A stretch of DNA of 50,550 nucleotides from assembly GCF_000701405.1 (NCBI RefSeq), contig NZ_JNIV01000025.1, forward strand, positions 1 to 50,550. Direction: 5' to 3'. Numbering within the stretch: position 1 is the first letter of the stretch; every line of letters starts with the position of its first letter. The position numbers and the translations under genes were made by a program. Origin of the DNA: Deinococcus marmoris DSM 12784 (GTDB lineage Bacteria > Deinococcota > Deinococci > Deinococcales > Deinococcaceae). The notes under the pieces were generated by a model that was given only the letters and a program-made list of their open reading frames with translations, was not told the origin of the DNA and ran no database searches. Below are positions 45,598 to 50,550 of the stretch, piece by piece.

Positions 45598-45629
45598 GAA
45601 GGGCCAGAGAGTGTGTTTCCTGGCCCTTC
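45598..45629 (+). terminator. Integrase terminator
   Basis: GAAGGGCCAG (45598-45607) pairs perfectly with CTGGCCCTTC (45620-45629) around a 12-nt loop and is followed by ACGTTTATG, 14 bp after the integrase stop. Confidence 0.75.
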
Positions 45630-45663
45630 ACGTTTATGCAGTTGGGCCGCATAAAAGTCCTTT

Positions 45664-45686
45664 CCCTGTCAAACCCTGTCAACTTG
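45664..45686 (+). repeat. Third copy of the CTGTCAAACC(C)TGTCA motif
   Basis: CCTGTCAAACCCTGTCAACTTG between the integrase and the tRNA resembles the arms of the inverted repeat in the primase gene (CTGTCAAACCTGTCAG at 40307-40322), with one extra C. It holds a direct repeat CCTGTCAA. The location between int and the attachment site suggests an integrase or Xis arm-binding site. Confidence 0.5.
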
Positions 45687-45721
45687 CCAACTGAGACGCT
45701 GGACCAGGGTCAAAAAGAAAG

Positions 45722-45745
45722 AAGGACGCCGTAAACGACGTCCTT
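45722..45745 (-). terminator. tRNA-Ala terminator
   Basis: AAGGACGTCG and CGGCGTCCTT (minus strand, one mismatch) flank the loop TTTA just after the tRNA 3' end, followed by CTTTCTTTTT on the minus strand. This is a standard intrinsic terminator. Confidence 0.85.
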
Positions 45746-45748
45746 TCT

Positions 45749-45823
<75 letters not shown>

Positions 45824-45835
45824 TCAGCGGGGCGC

Positions 45836-45865
45836 AGATTAGCAGATGACTGGTGCGAATGGCAA
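45836..45865 (-). promoter_or_regulatory. Promoter of tRNA-Ala
   Basis: On the minus strand TTGCCA (complement of 45860-45865) and TAATCT (complement of 45836-45841) are separated by 18 bp. The -10 lies 12 bp before the mature 5' end of the tRNA, a good fit to a vegetative promoter. Confidence 0.65.
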
Positions 45866-46070
45866 GGGGTGGTGCGGGGAACGCTGTACGGGGTGAACGC
45901 GGAGTGGGCAATATGCCCGAATTGAAGCGTGGCATCCCGCAGATGCGCAGATTTCTGGGCGACGGTCTGCCTGGATCCTGAGCATAGGAGTTAGTCCGGG
46001 ACGACGCTTCTGTTTTCCATCCTGGGCGCGGTGGGGCAAGGCGGCAGTCAAATGCCACGATCCGGGCCTC

Positions 46071-47042
46071 TCAACCAAAGACGCGGGCGGGGTTTTTGAC
46101 CGTCATCTGGTCGATCTGCTCCTGTGAAATGCCGCGCCGCAGCAGTTCGGGCAGAATGTCGTCCATCAGATGGGTGGGGTGCCAGTCCTTGATGGCGGGC
46201 AGGATGGCCTCCGGCAGCGGGAGCGGGCGGCCCAGCCACTGCCAGATGGTGTCGTGCGACAGCAGGATGCGCCCGGCGTGCCCGTCGCCCAGCAGTGCCT
46301 CCAGCACCCGCAGGCGGTCCGTGTCCATCGGCGTACCCACTAGACCCTGCAATCCGAGTCGGTCAAAAGCGATGTTGACGCCATGTTTCAGGGTCTCCCG
46401 GTGGTAATCCGGGTCCGTGTTGCCGTCCATGTGGCCGATCATGACGCGCCCCGGATCAGCGCCCTCGCCCACCAGCAGTTCGGCCTGCTGCGGTCCCTGG
46501 CGGCCCTCCTGGGTGTGGGTGATGATCGGCACGCCCGTCTCGCGCTGCACGCGGGCCGCCGCCCGGAAAAAGACCCGCTCGTAGGGGCTGATCTCGTCGC
46601 GGCTGCTGGCCAGCTTGAGGACTCCCGCCCGGATACCCGTCGTCCCGATGCCGTCCGTCACCTCGCGCAGCATCATCTCGTAAACTTCAGAGAAGCCGTC
46701 GGTCAGCGAGAAACGGAACTTGAAGTAGGCGGTGGCCCCCTCACCCTCGTAATAAAAACCGCTGGAACACAGGATGTTCAGGCCGGATCTCTCGCTGACC
46801 TCGCGCAGAAAGGCCGGGTTGCGCCCGCACTCGTTGGGGGTGGCGTCCACGACGGTCTGCACGCCGCGCGAGCGCAGGGTCCCGGCCACCCGCACACATT
46901 CGTCCAGCGCGGCGGCGTGGTCAAACGTGCCCAGGGTCACGTCCCCCTGATAGCCGGGATAGCCGAAGATGACGTGTTCGTGTGGCAGGGTAAAGCCCAT
47001 CTGATCGGCGGGAACGGGGCCAGTGAAGGTCTGTGCAGTCAT
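46071..47042 (-). CDS. Phosphotriesterase-family metal hydrolase
   Basis: A 323-residue protein from ATG 47042, preceded by GGAG; the frame open to 47141 lacks this signal. It has the metal-site residues of the phosphotriesterase/lactonase (PHP-like amidohydrolase) family: H21-x-H23 in LPHEHV, the bridging Lys K143 in VLKLAS, H176 in ITHTQ, H204 in IGHMD and D264 in LLSHDT. The enzyme would hydrolyse lactones or esters in a TIM barrel with two metals; the substrate cannot be told. It is divergent from the acyl-CoA synthetase gene, suggesting linked roles in catabolism. Confidence 0.92.
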   Translation of the reverse strand: MTAQTFTGPVPADQMGFTLPHEHVIFGYPGYQGDVTLGTFDHAAALDECVRVAGTLRSRGVQTVVDATPNECGRNPAFLREVSERSGLNILCSSGFYYEGEGATAYFKFRFSLTDGFSEVYEMMLREVTDGIGTTGIRAGVLKLASSRDEISPYERVFFRAAARVQRETGVPIITHTQEGRQGPQQAELLVGEGADPGRVMIGHMDGNTDPDYHRETLKHGVNIAFDRLGLQGLVGTPMDTDRLRVLEALLGDGHAGRILLSHDTIWQWLGRPLPLPEAILPAIKDWHPTHLMDDILPELLRRGISQEQIDQMTVKNPARVFG

Positions 47043-47265
47043 GTGGAACTCCTTTGCGCAGCAGGGATTACGGGGCGAGAAGGAACCGCGCAGACAGACG
47101 TGTCCATCTGGCGGGAAGCTGGATTGAAGATGGCCCATCATGGCCAGGGACGCGCCCCCACGTCAAATCTCCGTGTCGGCATGGGATACATTGAACCCCG
47201 TCTTCACCGTCAAAAATTCGTGGCAGCGGCTCCAGTCCGCGCTGGCCGTTCAGGGGGAACAGCAC

Positions 47266-48954
47266 ATGATCCAGTCCTCATCCGCCCGTTCTACTCAGCC
47301 TCCCAGCCCCAGCCAGCCCCTCAGCCCCAGCACCCGCTACTGGCCGCCCGGGCAGCCGTTCAGTCTGGACGTGCCGCAGACCAGCCTGTACGACAATTTG
47401 CGCGTGTCGGCGCGGCGTTATCCCGACAAGGTGGCCCTGTGGTTCTACGGACGCGAGGTGCTGTACCGCGAACTGCTCGCCGAGGCCGACGCGCTGAGCG
47501 GTCATCTGGCGGCAGCAGGCGTAGTGCAGGGGGACCGCGTGCTGATCGCCATGCAGAACAGCCCGCAGTGGGTGGCGGCGGCGCACGCGATCTGGCGGCT
47601 GGGCGCGGTGCTGGTGCCGCTGCCGCCCATGCTCGGCCCAGAGGAGTACCGCTATTTCCTGGGGGACGCCGGGATCACCGTCGGCCTGGTGGGGGGCGAG
47701 CAGTACGCGGCGCTCAGGGCGGCAGGGCTGGAACATGCCGTCGTCGCGGACCTCTCGGAAGGCACCACTCTGCCGCTGCCTTCCGGGCTGGACAGCCGCC
47801 CCGAACTTCAGGCCGGGGACGTGGACTGGCAAACGGCCCTGCGTGCCGCGCCCGCACCCGAGGCCAGGGTGGGCGCGGGGGATCTGGCGGCGCTGCCGTA
47901 TACCAGCGGCACCACCGGCAAGCCCAAGGGCGCGATGCACACGCACGGTAGCGTACAGGCCAACGTGACTGGCAGCGCGGTCATGCGCGGCGCGAACCCC
48001 GCCGACGTGCTGCTGATGACCCTGCCGCTGTTTCACGTCTCGGCGTTCATCCACGACATGCTGATGGGCCTGTATCTGGGCAACCGGGTGGTCATGATGG
48101 CCCGCTGGGACAAGGCGCTGGCCCGCGAGCTGACCCGCACCCAGGGCGTGACCGTGTGGTTCGCCATCACGACGCTGGTGGTGGACCTGCTGAGCCTGCC
48201 TGATCTGTCGGCAGCCGACATGCCCACGCTGCGGATGATCGTGGGCGGCGGCGCGGCGATGCCCGAAGCCCTGGCGCGGCAACTCCGCGACCTGACTGGC
48301 CTGTCCTTCGTGGAAGGCTACGGCCTGACCGAGACCATCTCGCAGAGCCACTTCAATCCCATGAACCGTCCCAAACTGCAATGCCTGGGCCTGCCGGTCT
48401 TTGACGTGGACTCCCGCATCGTGTACCCGGAGTCGGGCCAGGAAGTGCCGCAGGGTGAGGTAGGGGAAATCGTGACGCGCGGGCCGCAGGTGTTCCAGGG
48501 CTACTGGAACCGCCCGGAAGCGACGGCGGAGGCGTTTCTGGAACTGGGCGGCCAGCGTTACTTCCGCACCGGGGACCTGGGCTACGTGGATGACGAGGGC
48601 TATTTCTTTTTCGTGGACCGGCTCAAGCGCATGGTCAACGTGGGCGGCATGAAAGTCTGGCCCGCCGAGGTAGAGGCGCTGCTGCACGCCCATCCCGCCG
48701 TGCAGGAAGCCTGCGTGATCGCCGTCCCGGACACGCGGACTGGCGAGCGGGTGCGCGCGGTCATCGTGCTGCGCCCCGGCCAGCGCCCGGATGAGGCTGA
48801 TGTGATCGCCTGGGCACGCGAACAGATGGCCCACTACAAGGCCCCGCGCGAGGTCCGGTTCGTAGATGCCCTGCCGCGTGGCCCGACAGGCAAGGTCGCT
48901 TGGCGCACCATGCAGGAAGAGGCTAGAGGGGAGCTGGAATTGCAGGGGGACTGA
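47266..48954 (+). CDS. Acyl-CoA synthetase (AMP-forming ligase)
   Basis: A 562-residue ANL-superfamily enzyme from ATG 47266, which has GGGGGAA nine bases upstream. The phosphate-binding motif YTSGTTGKPKG is at residues 212-222. Later signatures are VEGYGLTETISQSHF, RTGDLGYVDDEGYFFFVDR (with the catalytic hinge Asp) and LKRMVNVGGMKVWPAEVE, and the adenylation lysine is in PTGKVAW near the C-terminus. It activates a fatty or aromatic acid to acyl-AMP and then acyl-CoA. The N-terminal 30 residues are Ser/Pro-rich and probably flexible. Confidence 0.93.
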   Translation: MIQSSSARSTQPPSPSQPLSPSTRYWPPGQPFSLDVPQTSLYDNLRVSARRYPDKVALWFYGREVLYRELLAEADALSGHLAAAGVVQGDRVLIAMQNSPQWVAAAHAIWRLGAVLVPLPPMLGPEEYRYFLGDAGITVGLVGGEQYAALRAAGLEHAVVADLSEGTTLPLPSGLDSRPELQAGDVDWQTALRAAPAPEARVGAGDLAALPYTSGTTGKPKGAMHTHGSVQANVTGSAVMRGANPADVLLMTLPLFHVSAFIHDMLMGLYLGNRVVMMARWDKALARELTRTQGVTVWFAITTLVVDLLSLPDLSAADMPTLRMIVGGGAAMPEALARQLRDLTGLSFVEGYGLTETISQSHFNPMNRPKLQCLGLPVFDVDSRIVYPESGQEVPQGEVGEIVTRGPQVFQGYWNRPEATAEAFLELGGQRYFRTGDLGYVDDEGYFFFVDRLKRMVNVGGMKVWPAEVEALLHAHPAVQEACVIAVPDTRTGERVRAVIVLRPGQRPDEADVIAWAREQMAHYKAPREVRFVDALPRGPTGKVAWRTMQEEARGELELQGD

Positions 48955-49097
48955 TCTTTCCGGTATCACTTCTGACCTTTCGGGGTTGTTCTCCTCGGGA
49001 ATGCGGGGCCATGCTTCTTCCGGCGTGTGGCAGCAAGCCCCCGCCGTGTAACCGTCAGGAAATTGGGAAATGAACTCCAGGAAACGCCTGCACGCTT

Positions 49098-50214
49098 CTA
49101 CACCTGCTCGGGCAGGCCAGGAGTCTGGGCGCGTTCCAGCGCCGCGTATCTTCCACCCCTCGAACGCAGTGCGGCGGGTGGACCGTCTTCCACAATCACG
49201 CCGCCCTCCAGCACCACCACCCGGTCCGCACTGCGGGCCAGCGACAGGCGGTGGGTCACGATCAGGGCGCTGCGTCCCTCCATCGCTTCCTCCAGCGCCC
49301 GCACGATCAGCGCCTCGGATTCGGCGTCCACGGCGCTCGTCGGCTCGTCCAGCAGCAGCACGGCGGGGTCTGCGAGCAGCACGCGGGCAATGGCCAAGCG
49401 CTGTCTCTGTCCGCCCGAGAGTTTGACGCCGCGCTCACCCACAATGGTGTCCAGTCCCTGCGGCAGCCCCGCGACGAACGAGGCCGCCCCGGCACGCTCA
49501 AGGGCCAGATCTACTTCCTGCGGCGTGGCGTCGGGACGGGCGTAGCGCACGTTTTCCAGCACGGTGTCGTAGAACAGGAAGGTGTCCTGCGGCATCACGG
49601 CGGCGGCGCGCCGCAGCGAGGGCAGCGTCAGGTCCCGCACGTCGTGGCCGTCCAGGGTCACGCGGCCCGACTGCGGATCGTACACGCGCGTCAGCAGCCC
49701 GATCAGGGTACTCTTGCCCGCCCCGGACGCGCCCAGCAGCGCCACCCGTTCGCCGGGCCGCACCCGCAGATTCAGGCCGCGCAGCACCGGCTGGGCCGGA
49801 TCGTAGCCGAAGGTGACGTTCTCGAACACGATCTCGCCCGTGACCGGCTGCGGCAACGGCACCGCGTCCGGGCGTTCCAGCACCGTGACCGGGGCGTCCA
49901 GCACCTCGAAGATGCGCCGCCCGCTGGCCTCGGCGCGCTGAAGCAGATCGTTGAGGCCCACCAGATCGTCGATGGGACCGTAGAAGTAGCGCCCGTAGCC
50001 CCGGTACGCCAGCAGCCCGCCCAGCGTGAACTGGCCGCCTGCGATCACACCACCCCGCCGCCCAGCATCAGGATGTTGCCGAAGTTGGCGATAAAATGCA
50101 CCAGCGGAAAGGCCCGGTTGCGGATCACCACCGCCTTCATGCCCTCGTCGTACAGTTCCTGCCCGATGGCGGCGACCTTGCGCGCCTCCGCTTCCTCGCG
50201 CGCGAAGCCCTGCA
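49098..50214 (-). pseudogene. ABC transporter (permease-ATPase fusion), frameshifted and truncated
   Basis: The C-terminal part (49098-50048) is an intact ATPase domain: Walker A ALLGASGAGKSTLIG, signature VKLSGGQRQRLAIA, Walker B VLLLDEPTSAVD and the H-loop IVTHRLSLA. The upstream membrane part continues in another frame (VQGFAREEAEARKVAAIGQE, then FIANFGNILMLGGGVV) and stops at 50046. A TG duplication in GGTGGTGTGATC breaks the frame. The 5' end is then cut off by the ISAs1-family element starting about 50215. It is a half-size exporter of the lipid/multidrug type and is inactive as it stands. Confidence 0.85.
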
Positions 50215-50550
50215 CAGGGCTACCGCAAAGTCAGGACAGCCTCTAGAAATGGCAAATCCATCGTGGCGCGGAACTGTTTAGAGGCCAGACTTCCCTTGCC
50301 CGTCCCTTCACGCCGCAGCAGATGGGCAGCCATCTGCCGCACCATGACCCAATTCTGGGCTGCAATTCGGTTCTTGACCTTTGAAGCATCATCATCAAAA
50401 ACCACGTCCAGCACCCAGTGAAGCTGATTTTCTATGCCCCAATGCAGTCGGCTCGTTCTCAGAATCAGTGCGGCATGGTTTCGCATACTGGTCAAATAGA
50501 AGCGCTCTTCCACACTGGTTTTCTGGCCTACAGTTCGTGTTGAACGAACG
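50215..50550 (-). mobile_element. ISAs1-family insertion sequence (cut by window edge)
   Basis: The element enters from the right edge. Its left end is placed at CAGGGCTACC (50215), where the ABC transporter reading frame is lost, just outside the transposase stop at 50220. The other end is not in the window, so the inverted repeat and target duplication could not be checked. Confidence 0.75.
50220..50550 (-). CDS. ISAs1-family transposase, C-terminal part (partial)
   Basis: The open frame continues past the right edge; about 110 codons are visible. The segment RLHWGIENQLHWVLDVVFDD is the diagnostic C-terminal block of ISAs1 (H-repeat) transposases, including the catalytic glutamate in IEN. 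The helix NRIAAQNWVMVRQMAAHLL follows. The gene ends five bases from the IS end. The upstream catalytic residues are outside the window. Confidence 0.9.
   Translation of the reverse strand, partial: VRSTRTVGQKTSVEERFYLTSMRNHAALILRTSRLHWGIENQLHWVLDVVFDDDASKVKNRIAAQNWVMVRQMAAHLLRREGTGKGSLASKQFRATMDLPFLEAVLTLR

Noticed and set aside
46383..47951. 522-codon plus-strand frame opposite the hydrolase
   Set aside because: It crosses the phosphotriesterase gene antisense and the acyl-CoA synthetase in the wrong frame, with no motifs.

Overview
The window is GC-rich DNA that most resembles an accessory replicon or an integrated plasmid-like island of a Deinococcus-type bacterium. That assignment is inferred from base composition, IS630- and ISAs1-type insertion sequences, a RepA-type plasmid initiator and possible leaderless starts. 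It was not tested by any search. About 45.7 kb looks accessory. The last ~4.8 kb, right of a tRNA-Ala gene, looks like ordinary chromosome-type DNA.

Layout. 1-685: the end of an IS630-family element inserted inside a repeat of a CRISPR array; no cas genes are in the window. 1002-4084: four same-strand genes (membrane proteins and a secreted VWA-like protein). 4387-5450: a complete IS630 element. 5497-6024: an exported small protein. 6025-7559: about 1.5 kb with no convincing gene. 7560-11257: the most unusual block. It holds a gene of unknown function, a TnpB/Cas12-like RuvC nuclease gene whose stop codon overlaps the start of a primase-polymerase gene, and then a second gene related to the first. 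11263-14953: small unknown genes, including two of three copies of an uncharacterised protein family, one of them frameshifted. 14954-16921: a plasmid-style replication module (iteron-like repeats, AT-rich tract, RepA, terminator). 16910-21344: a GIY-YIG nuclease gene divergent from a probable pPIWI-RE (prokaryotic Piwi-like) gene. 21995-22663: the third copy of the uncharacterised family.

22770-38345 is one tightly coupled minus-strand operon of five large genes: a DUF1998-type helicase, a SNF2-like helicase, an Eco57I-like DNA methyltransferase, an McrB-like GTPase and McrC. The first three recall DISARM class 1 (DrmA/DrmB-, DrmD- and DrmMI-like). The last two are McrBC, so the operon looks like a hybrid anti-phage system. 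38946-45584 is the mobility and control module: an XRE regulator, a small Zn/TubC-like protein, a primase-helicase, an excisionase-like protein, a second XRE regulator and a tyrosine integrase. The integrase lies beside the 3' end of tRNA-Ala(UGC), the likely attachment site.

46071-50550 holds a phosphotriesterase-family hydrolase, a divergent acyl-CoA synthetase, and an ABC transporter gene broken by a frameshift and an ISAs1-family insertion at the window edge.

Together the accessory part combines three replication-related proteins (AEP primase, RepA, primase-helicase) with several candidate defence modules (CRISPR, TnpB-like/primase, pPIWI-RE/GIY-YIG, DISARM-like plus McrBC). All functional calls rest on motifs read by eye.
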